Source: an uncultured Akkermansia sp. (GTDB lineage Bacteria > Verrucomicrobiota > Verrucomicrobiia > Verrucomicrobiales > Akkermansiaceae). Taken from it: a DNA stretch of 64,000 nucleotides. Positions within the stretch are counted from its first letter, which is position 1. Every line of letters starts with the position of its first letter. Below, piece by piece: positions 54,461 through 63,217 of the stretch. Where the stretch lies: contig CAJKMG010000004.1 in the NCBI GenBank assembly GCA_905200945.1, forward strand, positions 71,085 to 135,084, given 5' to 3'. The notes beneath the pieces were generated by a model that saw only the letters and a list, made by a program, of their open reading frames with translations, searched no databases and was not told where the DNA came from. The translations under genes and the position numbers were made by a program.

Positions 54461-57400
54461 ATGACCCCTCCAGCAACTGTTCCCGGCGGCAGTTCTTCTG
54501 CCGTTCCCGCTTACCGCAAATGGTACTTTGGAGCCGGTAGCGGCCCCGGCAGGCGGGGCATAAAGGCAGCTCCGAGCCCCGAACCGCTGCCGTTTGAAGC
54601 GATCCGGATTCATGAGGAAAGGAACGTGGGACCGCCGAGCACGTCGGCGGACGGCTACAGCGCGCAAGGCACGTTCACCATCCCGGAAGGAGCGGACGGC
54701 AAAAAACTTTACGGCACCTGCTCGCTCTTCCTGGGGGTGGACGACTGGGGGAGCCTGGAGGTAAAAGACTCCGGCGGCAAGGTGGTGGCGCAGGTGGACC
54801 TGAAGGAAAACCCGCAGACGGCGGGAGCACAGGGAGGGCACAGCTACCACACGGGAGTCGGCGGGGCGCAGCTCCCCTCCGGCGCCTACACCTGGGAAGT
54901 CAGCCAGACCAACATCGACTACCATCCGGCCAGCGGCAACACCTCCATCTGCAACTACAGCATCGACGTGGTTCCGACGGAGCCGGGGGGCAGGAAGGAG
55001 CCCGAACCGTGTCCCTGCGAAGGAAACACGTGCGACGAAAGCGGAGGAACGCCGCCCTCCCCTTCCCGGTCGGGTCCTGGCGGGGCGGGAAAGGAAAGCG
55101 GCGTCCTGGGAAACTACAGCTCGGCGGGGTGCAGCGTCAATGCGGAAAGCACGGCCACGCTGATGTACTGGTCCTGCAACTTCGGAGCGTTCCGAGGGCT
55201 GGGAGGAATCCCCGTGGGGCGGGTGGAACTGAGGGCTGAGAAAAATACCTCCGGCCTGGAAAACCCGGCGTCATTGGCCTACAACCATCCCCTGAACAGC
55301 CGTCTGGACGTGCCCGAAGGGGGCATTGTCCCCGGAGCGCGGTTCACTCTGGCGCAGGGCGGCCGGGAAATTGCGATGCGCTGCTACACCAACGGCGCGG
55401 TGCTGCCCATCGGGGTGGACACGGGCGGCGGAGGGCGTGCGGCGCTGGTCACGGCGGAAGGCCAATCCTGCCTGCGCTGGGTGGTGGAAGACGGCAGCCA
55501 ATACCTCTTCTCGGCAGAAACGGGCCAACTTCTCTCCTACACCACCACCGACAGGCAGGTCATCTCCAACACGTCATCCTATCTGGACGTCAGGCATGCC
55601 GAAGACGGCTCGCTGAGGCAGATCCGGAACCTGTGGGACGGCCTGCTCAACGTGGAAAACGTCACGGCCGCGGGTTACGCCATCGCGCTCTATACCCCTG
55701 GGCAAATCACTGGAACGGACGAACAGGGATTTTATACGGTCGCCGGAACACCCTTCAAAACATTTGCCCTCTCCCTGTCCGCGGACGGCCGCTTCACCAT
55801 CACGGAACAGGCGCCGGCCAGGCAGCCCTACGCCATCACCTGGTGGAACGACGGCCTGGCGTGGAACATGAAGAAGGGAACGGGGGAAGACGCCGTCACG
55901 ACCCTCCGCACACGCACGGAACTGGAACCGGAAGACGCGGTCTGGCTCTTGGTCACGGAAACCTCCAAAAACGGAATCGTGGCGGCGCGCACCTGCGCCA
56001 TCTACCAGACCACGGACGTCGGCGACCTGCTGCTCGCGCTGACGGAAGGCTACCAGACTCCGGAGGCGCGAACCACGCAGTACGGCTACGACCAGTGCGG
56101 CAGGCTCAAAACGGAAATGGCCATGGACGGCAGCCAAATTCATGACGCGTACGACCTTTACGGGCGCCTGCTCTCCCGCGACGAACCGTGGGCGGAAAGC
56201 GGGCGGCGCATCACGCGCTACACCTATGCCTATTCGGGAACGGACAACTTCAGCGACGCCCCCGCTACGGAAACGGTAGACCTGCTCCCGCTGGAAGGGC
56301 ATGTCAAAACGCTGACATCCACCACCTGGAAATACACGACGGCCAACCACATCAAAAGGACGGAAAAAAAGGTCACGGGACTGGGTGTGGCGGGCACGCG
56401 CCTGACGGCGGTGGAACAATGGCTGGCCGGCGCCGCCAACATCCATGCCCGCGGGCGCACGCGGTTCAGCCGGGACCTCAACGGCGTGCAAACCTGGCAC
56501 GACTACGCGGCCGCGGCGGAGCACGGCGCCCTCTACACGGAAACGGTGGAAACGCGCATCAACGGAGAAACCGTGCCGGGCCAGAGCACGCGCACCACGA
56601 CGTGGATCACGGCGGAAGGGCAGCGCGTCAGGGAAGAAAGCTACGCCCTGCTCACCGGCGGGGAATGGGCGCTCACGGGCAGCGCCTCCTATGAATTTGA
56701 CACGCAGAACCGGTGGGTGAAGCGGACGGCGGGCAATGGGCGGGTGACGCAGCGCGAGCTGATGTGCGACGGGCGCCTGCTGTGGGAAACCGACGAAAAC
56801 GGCATCAGGACGGACTACGCCTACGACACGGCGCGCCAGCTGGTGGAAACCACGCGTTCCGCCGTGATGTACGGGACCGCCGTCATCACGCCGGAAACCA
56901 TTACCTCCTACGCCCGGGATGCGGCGGGGCGCGTGCTCTCTACGCGTCAAGACACGGGGGCGATGACCACGCGGGAAAGCGCCACCTACGACCTTCTTGG
57001 CAGAACAACCTCCACCACGGACGTCCTGGGGCGGGTCACCGCCTGGTCCTACAGCGGAGACGGCCTGACGGCGACGCAAACCGCTCCCTCCGGAGCCACG
57101 TTCATCACGCGCAGCGCGCCGGACGGAACAGTCCTGGAAGAATCCGGCACGGGGCAGCGGCACGTCATCTACGCCATCGACCTGGTCAGCGACGGTGTGC
57201 GGACCTTCATGAAAGCCGTCTCCGGGGAAACGGAAACCGAGCTGCAGCGCAGCATCGTCAACGGAGCCGGGGAAACCCTGCGCACGGGCGTCCCCAACAC
57301 CGTCGGCGGAGTCATTTACACGAGGAACACCTACAACTCCAGAGGGCAGCTCACCAAAACGCAGACGGACGCTGGCAACGCGGCCACGACGATGGCCCCG

Positions 57401-58012
57401 ACCCTGTGGGAATACGACGCCTTCGGCAACAAAACGAAAGAAACCTGGAAGCTGGCCGACCCGGCTACTATGTCCAACTCGCGTATCACCACCTGGAGCT
57501 ACGGAGCGGAACAGGCGCAGGACGGCGTGTACCGCGTCGTCACGGCGACCAGGAACAACAGCCGGGGAACGACCTGCGACGAAACGCAGAAAACGCTGGC
57601 TTCCTCCCTCTCGTCCACGCTGGAAAGCAAAGTCATTTCCATCGCCCCCAGGGGAAACGCTTCCGAACAATGGAGCGAATACGGCCCAGGCGCCGTCCGG
57701 ACGCAGAAAAGCAGCATCCCCACCTCCGACATCACGGCCACCGCTACGGTCATCGACGGCTTTACCGCGTCGCAAACGGACCATACGGGCGTCACGGCCA
57801 CGCAGACCCGCGCCTACACGGAAACCGGCGTCATCTACGCCAGCACGGACGGAGACGTCACCACGTGGAGCTACGATGACGCCACGGGCCTGCTCATCCG
57901 CAAAACCTGGGCGGACGGGACGCATGAGGACACAACCTACAACGCCCTGAATTTCCGCTCCACGCTGACGGACGCGCGGGGGGGGGGGTCACCACCTGGG
58001 GCTACAACCTGA
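54461..58012 (+). CDS. RHS polymorphic toxin, N-terminal part up to a poly-G frameshift
   Basis: The first 1183 codons of an RHS protein. The N-terminus has no signal peptide or PAAR motif; residues ~1-160 hold a galactose-binding-like beta domain, then a Pro/Glu/Cys-rich linker (EPCPCEGNTC). From about residue 480, YD-type repeats run in series (YGYDQCGRLKTEMAMDG, YAYDTARQLVETTR), forming the shell that encloses the toxin. The frame is lost at the G11 tract at 57978-57988: with 9 or 12 G the protein would continue into the next entry, giving about 1838 residues; with 11 it stops at 58012 after SPPGATT. High GC contrasts with the toxin tips. Confidence 0.88.
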   Translation: MTPPATVPGGSSSAVPAYRKWYFGAGSGPGRRGIKAAPSPEPLPFEAIRIHEERNVGPPSTSADGYSAQGTFTIPEGADGKKLYGTCSLFLGVDDWGSLEVKDSGGKVVAQVDLKENPQTAGAQGGHSYHTGVGGAQLPSGAYTWEVSQTNIDYHPASGNTSICNYSIDVVPTEPGGRKEPEPCPCEGNTCDESGGTPPSPSRSGPGGAGKESGVLGNYSSAGCSVNAESTATLMYWSCNFGAFRGLGGIPVGRVELRAEKNTSGLENPASLAYNHPLNSRLDVPEGGIVPGARFTLAQGGREIAMRCYTNGAVLPIGVDTGGGGRAALVTAEGQSCLRWVVEDGSQYLFSAETGQLLSYTTTDRQVISNTSSYLDVRHAEDGSLRQIRNLWDGLLNVENVTAAGYAIALYTPGQITGTDEQGFYTVAGTPFKTFALSLSADGRFTITEQAPARQPYAITWWNDGLAWNMKKGTGEDAVTTLRTRTELEPEDAVWLLVTETSKNGIVAARTCAIYQTTDVGDLLLALTEGYQTPEARTTQYGYDQCGRLKTEMAMDGSQIHDAYDLYGRLLSRDEPWAESGRRITRYTYAYSGTDNFSDAPATETVDLLPLEGHVKTLTSTTWKYTTANHIKRTEKKVTGLGVAGTRLTAVEQWLAGAANIHARGRTRFSRDLNGVQTWHDYAAAAEHGALYTETVETRINGETVPGQSTRTTTWITAEGQRVREESYALLTGGEWALTGSASYEFDTQNRWVKRTAGNGRVTQRELMCDGRLLWETDENGIRTDYAYDTARQLVETTRSAVMYGTAVITPETITSYARDAAGRVLSTRQDTGAMTTRESATYDLLGRTTSTTDVLGRVTAWSYSGDGLTATQTAPSGATFITRSAPDGTVLEESGTGQRHVIYAIDLVSDGVRTFMKAVSGETETELQRSIVNGAGETLRTGVPNTVGGVIYTRNTYNSRGQLTKTQTDAGNAATTMAPTLWEYDAFGNKTKETWKLADPATMSNSRITTWSYGAEQAQDGVYRVVTATRNNSRGTTCDETQKTLASSLSSTLESKVISIAPRGNASEQWSEYGPGAVRTQKSSIPTSDITATATVIDGFTASQTDHTGVTATQTRAYTETGVIYASTDGDVTTWSYDDATGLLIRKTWADGTHEDTTYNALNFRSTLTDARGGGSPPGATT
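57978..57988 (+). repeat. G11 homopolymer within the RHS coding sequence
   Basis: Eleven consecutive G. The upstream frame reads ...DAR then Gly codons; the downstream frame needs the last G to begin GTC (Val-Thr-Thr-Trp-Gly-Tyr). Loss of two or gain of one G restores one long frame. A sequencing or assembly error in the homopolymer would look the same. Confidence 0.9.
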
Positions 58013-58122
58013 AAAAGGGGGTCAACAACTCCGTCTCCTACAGCGACTCCACGCCCGGCATCCAGTATGCCTACAACTATCTCAACCAGCTGACCCAGGT
58101 CACGGACGCTTCCGGTACGCGC

Positions 58123-59976
58123 GTGCTCACGTACACTCCCTATAACGAACCGGACACCGACAGCATCACCATCGAAGGAGTCTCCTGCCAGCTCCAGGAA
58201 CACTACGACACTTACGGCCGCTCCTCCGGCTACGCTTTAACGCAAGGAACCGGCGTCCTCCAGGAAGTCAGCCAGGACTATGAAGCCGACGGGCGGCTGG
58301 CCAGCGCCGGAATCATGCACGGGGGAACGGAGCAACGCTTCTCCTACGGCTACCTGGCGGGAAGCAGCCTGCTCTCCAGCCTCGCGATGCCCGACGGCAT
58401 CGTCCGGGAACTTTCTTACGAACAGCGGCGTGATTTGCTCAGCGGCATAGACTGCCGCCTGGGGGAAACCGTGCTGGTCTCCCGGACCCAGAGATGCGAC
58501 GCTCTGGAACGCCCGGTCACCCGCACCCAGCGGCGGGGAACGGAGCCTGCACGCAGCGACAGCTTCAGCTACAACGGCAGAAACGAGCTCACCGGCGCTG
58601 CCCTGGGCGCCGCCCCCTACGGTTACAGCTACGACAACATCGGCAACCGCAAGACGGCACGGGAACCGGCCGGGGAACTCGCCTACGCGGCCAACGAACT
58701 CAACCAGTATACCCGCATTGAAGAAAACGCGGAGGCGCCTTTCGCGCCTCAATACGACGCCTCGGGCAACCAGACGCTCATCAGGACGTCAACGGGCATC
58801 TGGACAGTGGCGTACAACGCGGCCAACCGCGCGGTGAGCTTCACCAGCCGGGACGGCGCGACAGTCGTGGAATGCGGCTACGATTACCAGGGACGGCGCT
58901 ACATGAAGAAAGTAACCCAAAACGGCACGGTCACCAGCCACGAACGCTACCTGTACCGGGGTTACCTGCAGATAGCGGCCCTGGACATGCTCAACAGCCG
59001 GAACGTGCTCCGCACGTTGTTGTGGGATCCTCTGGAACCGACAGCCACCCGCCCCCTGGCTCTCGCGCAGGACGCTTCCCTTTACTGCTACGGCATGGAC
59101 TTCAACAAGAATGTGACGGAGGTGTTCGACGCACAGGGAAATGTCGCGGCGGCTTACGATTACTCGCCCTATGGACAGGCGGCTTCCACGGGAGACCTTG
59201 TCCAGCCCGTCCAGTGGTCCAGCGAAATGAACGACCATGAATTGGCCCTGGTCTATTACAACTATCGTTATTACAACCCCAGAGACGGCAGGTGGATCAA
59301 CCGTGACCCCATCACCGAACAGGGAGGATGGAATTTGTATGCCTTCCTCGGCAACAGCACTCAAGATCAGGTTGATGCTTTGGGGTTGATAGGAATATTT
59401 GGATTATTAGGAGGAGCTTTAATAGATTATGGTTTTCAAGTTACTGCAAACTATATTCAAGGTAAAGAAGATCCTTGGACAGATATAGATTGGGGCTCAG
59501 TTACAACTTCTGCAGCTCTAGGGGCTGCAGGAATACCTGGAAATGTAAAAATAGGGAAAAATATATATAAAAATGTTAAGGAGGCTGTTAAGATGCGCAA
59601 ACGCATTAAAAACAGTCAAAAAATTCAAACGTGTAAAGAAAAATTACCAACAGCTCATCAGAAAAAACTTTTAAAAAGAAAACAGAAAAGGGAAAATATT
59701 TATTATGGATATAAAAATGAAATAAAGGACAATTTTTTAATAGGAATTATCCGAGGATTAGCTAAAAATATAGGTTCTGAGGTTTATGAAAATTATAAAA
59801 ACACGTTAGGAGACAAGTACGAAAAATGCTGTCAAGATATCATAGTAATAATTATAGTAGAAATAGAAGTAGAAATAAGAATAGATTCTTTTCAACAATA
59901 TGAGAATAACAATATCATCATTGAGGAAAACCCAAATTATACACCACCTATAAGACCATTTTATCCTTTAAGATAA
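58123..59976 (+). CDS. RHS polymorphic toxin, C-terminal shell, core and toxin tip 1
   Basis: The downstream frame is open from the G tract; the first in-frame ATG-like start is not convincing, so this is read as the continuation of the RHS gene rather than a separate protein. YD repeats go on (YAYNYLNQLTQVTDASG) and end in the conserved RHS core DYSPYGQAAST...YYNPRDGRWINRDPITEQGG. After LYAFLGNSTQDQVDALG the base composition drops sharply and a ~197-residue tip follows: a Gly-rich hydrophobic start (GIFGLLGGALIDYGF), a Lys-rich centre, and an acidic Ile-rich end. No known toxin fold is recognised. A small membrane protein gene follows 9 bases later as likely immunity. Confidence 0.85.
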   Translation: MLTYTPYNEPDTDSITIEGVSCQLQEHYDTYGRSSGYALTQGTGVLQEVSQDYEADGRLASAGIMHGGTEQRFSYGYLAGSSLLSSLAMPDGIVRELSYEQRRDLLSGIDCRLGETVLVSRTQRCDALERPVTRTQRRGTEPARSDSFSYNGRNELTGAALGAAPYGYSYDNIGNRKTAREPAGELAYAANELNQYTRIEENAEAPFAPQYDASGNQTLIRTSTGIWTVAYNAANRAVSFTSRDGATVVECGYDYQGRRYMKKVTQNGTVTSHERYLYRGYLQIAALDMLNSRNVLRTLLWDPLEPTATRPLALAQDASLYCYGMDFNKNVTEVFDAQGNVAAAYDYSPYGQAASTGDLVQPVQWSSEMNDHELALVYYNYRYYNPRDGRWINRDPITEQGGWNLYAFLGNSTQDQVDALGLIGIFGLLGGALIDYGFQVTANYIQGKEDPWTDIDWGSVTTSAALGAAGIPGNVKIGKNIYKNVKEAVKMRKRIKNSQKIQTCKEKLPTAHQKKLLKRKQKRENIYYGYKNEIKDNFLIGIIRGLAKNIGSEVYENYKNTLGDKYEKCCQDIIVIIIVEIEVEIRIDSFQQYENNNIIIEENPNYTPPIRPFYPLR

Positions 59977-60674
59977 ATACAAATAATGAATTACTTATAT
60001 ATCTTTTCTTTTGCATTAGCCATTGGCTTATCTTTTTATGTGTATGGATTAAAAAAAGGAGCATGGTATTTTTTTATAACATTTTTTATTATCTTATTAG
60101 GAATTATAGCCGACGATTTATTATCCCCTCACACAACTATAATCACAATATTAATATTATCAATTTTATTCTATTTTTATAGAAAATTTTTTCCATTAAA
60201 AAATAGAATAGAAAATAAAAAAACCATCAAAGAAAATATTCATCCTAGAAAAGTGAAAAAACGGTTCCGAAATAAACAAAAATCTTCTAAATATAAATAA
60301 TAACGATAGAATTACGTATGTTTAATACACTGGACCGAGATTTGGACATTGTTGTGGGATCCTCTGGAACCGACAGCCACCCGCCCCCTGGCCCTGGTGC
60401 AGGACGCTTCCCTTTACTGCTACGGCATGGACTTCAACAAGAATGTGACGGAGGTGTTCGACGCACAGGGAAATGTCGCGGCGGCTTACGATTACTCGCC
60501 CTATGGACAGGCGGCTTCCACGGGAGACCTCGTCCAGCCCGTCCAGTGGTCCGCCGAGATGCACGACGAAGAACCCGCCCTGGTTTATTACAATTACCGC
60601 TTTTACAACCCCAGAGACGGCAGATGGATCAATCGTGACCCCATCGCTGAACAGGGAGGATGGAATTTGTATGC
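59017..60674 (+). repeat. 326-bp direct repeat flanking toxin tip 1 and its immunity gene
   Basis: Copy 1 is 59017-59342 and copy 2 is 60349-60674, near-identical with scattered changes (for example around the ...GAAATGAAC segment). The offset is 1332 bases, a multiple of three, so both copies are in one reading phase. Confidence 0.9.
59986..60300 (+). CDS. Small membrane protein, putative immunity protein of tip 1
   Basis: The product has 104 residues: about three hydrophobic segments, then a Lys/Arg-rich tail. The gene is AT-rich like the tip and starts 9 bases after it, the usual place of an immunity gene. Membrane location suggests the toxin may act at the inner membrane, but no family is recognised. 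Confidence 0.65.
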   Translation: MNYLYIFSFALAIGLSFYVYGLKKGAWYFFITFFIILLGIIADDLLSPHTTIITILILSILFYFYRKFFPLKNRIENKKTIKENIHPRKVKKRFRNKQKSSKYK

Positions 60675-61026
60675 GTTTGTTGGGGATACGCCCATTTTAA
60701 AAACAGATATACTCGGCAGACAATTTCCTCCTGGTTCTGCTGGAGTCATAAATAATGCAATTAAATCGGCTGCAATAAATGCTACCCGCAACGTAGGATT
60801 AAATCAATGTGATGCCAAAGAGAGAGTAGCCAGTGAAAATTGTTGTGTTATTTATTACTGCATATTAAAACAACATATTTACTTTATAAACAATATACAG
60901 GGAAATTTCATTTGCAAAAACTGTAATGAACTGAAAGAAGAAACATTGAAATACGGTGGTATGTATCCTGCATGTGATCCTCATTTTATACGAGAAACAA
61001 TTTATATTCCTTCTATTAAAAAGTAA
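60349..61026 (+). pseudogene. Orphan RHS core fragment with toxin tip 2
   Basis: A fragment of the RHS core (starting in mid-protein at LWDPLEPTATRPLAL with no proper start codon or ribosome site) runs through RDPIAEQGGWNLYAFVGD into a different ~105-residue tip. The tip is Cys-rich (for example NCC, FICKNC and PAC) with helices, possibly zinc-binding or disulfide-stabilised; no family is recognised. It is a reserve cassette: recombination across the direct repeat would fuse it to the main RHS protein. Confidence 0.85.
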
Positions 61027-61039
61027 TTGAAATGAATTT

Positions 61040-61831
61040 ATGAAAATTTTTATCTTGTTATCCATGTTTATTCTAGCTTCTTCCCCACTTGTATTCGCTC
61101 AAGAAGAAGTTAAAAAAAATTCTTCGGATATTATCTGTGAAATTCGAGTTCCGAATTGTATGGCTAATACTATCCAGAACATTATTACGAACAGACTGGC
61201 CTTTCTGGGTTACACGGAGTTGCAGAGTCGTGTGTCAGCCGAACAATCCGAACAAAAAAGCATTTTGCAATGGACTGGAAAAAACATAAAGTTGAAAACT
61301 TTATTGCCCAGAGAATCTATGATACACAATGCGAGTATTTTTCTCGTTTTAGAAAATGAAAAAACATCGTATTCCATGCTATTTCCATTTTTTGCAACAA
61401 ATGAAATTCCAGAGTTGTCTTTCATTAATCAAAAACCTATTCTTATTTTAGAGAATGATATAAAAAAAATAGGTTATCGAACTATTAAAAATAAACCTGG
61501 TCAAGTCAACTTAAATATTACTTTCTCGGAATCAGGGAAACGCAAGATGAATGAACTAAACGATAATTACAAGAAACAATCCATAAATTACATAATTGCA
61601 ATTTTATCGAGCGGTTATCAACATAAATACACCTATTACTTTAAATGCACAGAAAGCATTTCATTTAATGTTCCTTACATGGATGCATTACTCATGCTAG
61701 CCTATTGCAAATATCCCATTCCAACTCATCGGTGTGGGCCGACTTTTTTGTTGCCTCAAAAATTTGAGGCAGGGGGGCCGTCTTCGGAATCTAAGAAAGA
61801 TAGCCGCCTTGGACTGCCGAATACTGAATAA
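61040..61831 (+). CDS. Exported SecD-head-like protein, putative immunity protein of tip 2
   Basis: The product has 263 residues. A signal peptide (MKIFILLSMFILASSPLVFAQ, cleaved near A-Q) directs it to the periplasm. The mature part reads like the SecD P1 region: NTIQNIITNRLAFLGYTEL, then ENDIKKIGYRT, followed by VNLNITFSESGKRKMNEL. The SecDF membrane part is missing. It starts 13 bases after the orphan tip and shares its low GC, so it is the likely immunity gene. The last ~25 residues include a palindromic stretch (GCCTCAAA/TTTGAGGC) and look unrelated, so the end may be rearranged. Confidence 0.7.
   Translation: MKIFILLSMFILASSPLVFAQEEVKKNSSDIICEIRVPNCMANTIQNIITNRLAFLGYTELQSRVSAEQSEQKSILQWTGKNIKLKTLLPRESMIHNASIFLVLENEKTSYSMLFPFFATNEIPELSFINQKPILILENDIKKIGYRTIKNKPGQVNLNITFSESGKRKMNELNDNYKKQSINYIIAILSSGYQHKYTYYFKCTESISFNVPYMDALLMLAYCKYPIPTHRCGPTFLLPQKFEAGGPSSESKKDSRLGLPNTE
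61753..61770 (+). terminator. Hairpin near the end of the SecD-like gene
   Basis: GCCTCAAA and TTTGAGGC are separated by AA, an 8-bp perfect dyad with a two-base centre inside the last part of the coding frame. It may be a former terminator now overlapped by coding sequence. Confidence 0.4.
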
Positions 61832-61889
61832 ATAGAATAAACAAAAGAGAATCATATATTTGTTTTCCCTGTTTATCATAACAAATACC

Positions 61890-62231
61890 ATGCTTGATTT
61901 TCTCGTACTCCTGCTGGATATCCCGTCCCTTCTTGCCGATTTTTCCCCTCGCGCCAAGCATAAGGGAGAATCACTGTACTGGCGTTTCATGGGTATTTTT
62001 TTGCTGTCGGCAGAACTGGTCATTCTATTTTTATGGGATATTACGGAAAGCACGCCCGCTCTTGTAGCCTGTATTATTCTGGGCCTCTGGCTGATTGCGC
62101 ACCTCTCCATCCGCGCCTTCAGGAACAGAAAAAACGTAAACGGCCTCTCCGTCCGTTCCGCTCCGCCATTTTCTCCACAGGCACCACAAAGAAATGGAGC
62201 CCCTACCTCGTATTCCCCTGAAAGGGAATAG
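61890..62231 (+). CDS. Small membrane protein, unknown function
   Basis: The product has 113 residues from ATG 61890. Three hydrophobic stretches (LDFLVLLLDIPSLLA, FLLSAELVILFLWD and ALVACIILGLWLIAHLSI) are followed by a Pro/Ser-rich tail. GC is higher than in the RHS tips. It may be a further RHS-linked gene or an unrelated one. Confidence 0.55.
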   Translation: MLDFLVLLLDIPSLLADFSPRAKHKGESLYWRFMGIFLLSAELVILFLWDITESTPALVACIILGLWLIAHLSIRAFRNRKNVNGLSVRSAPPFSPQAPQRNGAPTSYSPERE

Positions 62232-62589
62232 CTATATAATATATTTATTTTCAATCTTTTTAAAGATACACCGTGGTTTTTGTCATACAAATTTCTTCTT
62301 TTTGAACAGACGCTCCTGTCCGGGACTCTAACCTGCATCAGCAACAAACCGGGCGGCGGGAGGTAGAGAGACCGCCGCTCATTATGGGGAGTTCTGAGTT
62401 TCATAGGTAATATAGTTGGATAAAAAACCCGCACGGGGGAAACCCTGTGCGGGTTTATTCATCCCCCCCTCCCGGGATGCCGGAAAACAAGGCCGGAACA
62501 AGCCGCAGAAAATCATGGCTGAACCAAATTAAGGCTTGAGAGTTGAAGGCATCTCGCTAATCTGGCTTCAGCAAGAATCATCTGTTATC
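62232..62589. other. Intergenic leader of nuoB with a terminator
   Basis: No gene is seen. It contains the strong hairpin terminator at 62425-62455 and, further right, a weak promoter pair (TTGAGA 62536-62541, TAATCT 62558-62563) before nuoB. Confidence 0.5.
62425..62458 (+). terminator. Strong hairpin terminator
   Basis: AAACCCGCACGGGG pairs with CCCTGTGCGGGTTT (14 bp with one G-T wobble) around GAAA. It closes the transcription unit before nuoB. Confidence 0.8.
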
Positions 62590-63171
62590 ATGGTCACCAC
62601 GAACGAACCGAATATTTACGAAACGGGAGTACTGGACTCCAATGCGGAAGGCAATTTTGTCTACACCACCCTGGACGCCGCCATCAACTGGATTCGTAAA
62701 AATTCCCTCTGGCCCATGCCGATGGGTCTTTCCTGCTGCGCCATTGAGTTCATGGCCGTGGCCTGTTCCCGGTATGACCTTTCCCGCTTCGGCTCGGAAG
62801 TAACGCGTTTTTCCCCCCGCCAGGCGGACGTAATGATTGTAGCCGGCACCGTCACTTATAAAATGGCCCTGGCCGTCCGCCGCATCTGGGACCAGATGCC
62901 GGAACCCAAGTGGTGCATTGCCATGGGCGCATGCGCTTCCACCGGCGGCATGTTCCGCTCTTATTCCGTGCTCCAGGGCGTGGACAAGATTCTTCCCGTG
63001 GACGTTTACATTTCCGGTTGCCCGCCCCGTCCGGAGGCTATTCTGGAAGCCCTGCTCACCCTGCGCAAGAAGCTGGATACCCAGCAGCCCGCACGCACTT
63101 TCTTCAAGAAGGAAGAACCTCGTGAAGCCAACGCTCCCGTCCCGGTCAACACGGAAATGCCTCTTGAATAA
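62590..63171 (+). CDS. nuoB: NADH-quinone oxidoreductase subunit B
   Basis: The product has 193 residues from ATG 62590. It holds the N2 [4Fe-4S] cluster of complex I: C49-C50 in GLSCCAIEF, C115 in GACAST and C144 in SGCPPRP. nuoA, normally just upstream, is absent; a terminator and a 130-base leader precede this gene. nuoC follows after 46 bases. Confidence 0.95.
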   Translation: MVTTNEPNIYETGVLDSNAEGNFVYTTLDAAINWIRKNSLWPMPMGLSCCAIEFMAVACSRYDLSRFGSEVTRFSPRQADVMIVAGTVTYKMALAVRRIWDQMPEPKWCIAMGACASTGGMFRSYSVLQGVDKILPVDVYISGCPPRPEAILEALLTLRKKLDTQQPARTFFKKEEPREANAPVPVNTEMPLE

Positions 63172-63217
63172 GTTGTTCCAAACGTTTCTTCCGTTCCACT
63201 TTTACCATTTTTCCTCC

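Noticed and set aside
55574..57925. Very long open frame (783 codons) on the minus strand opposite the RHS gene
   Set aside because: It mirrors the high-GC RHS coding strand, has no family-like features and the RHS repeats in the plus frame are unmistakable.
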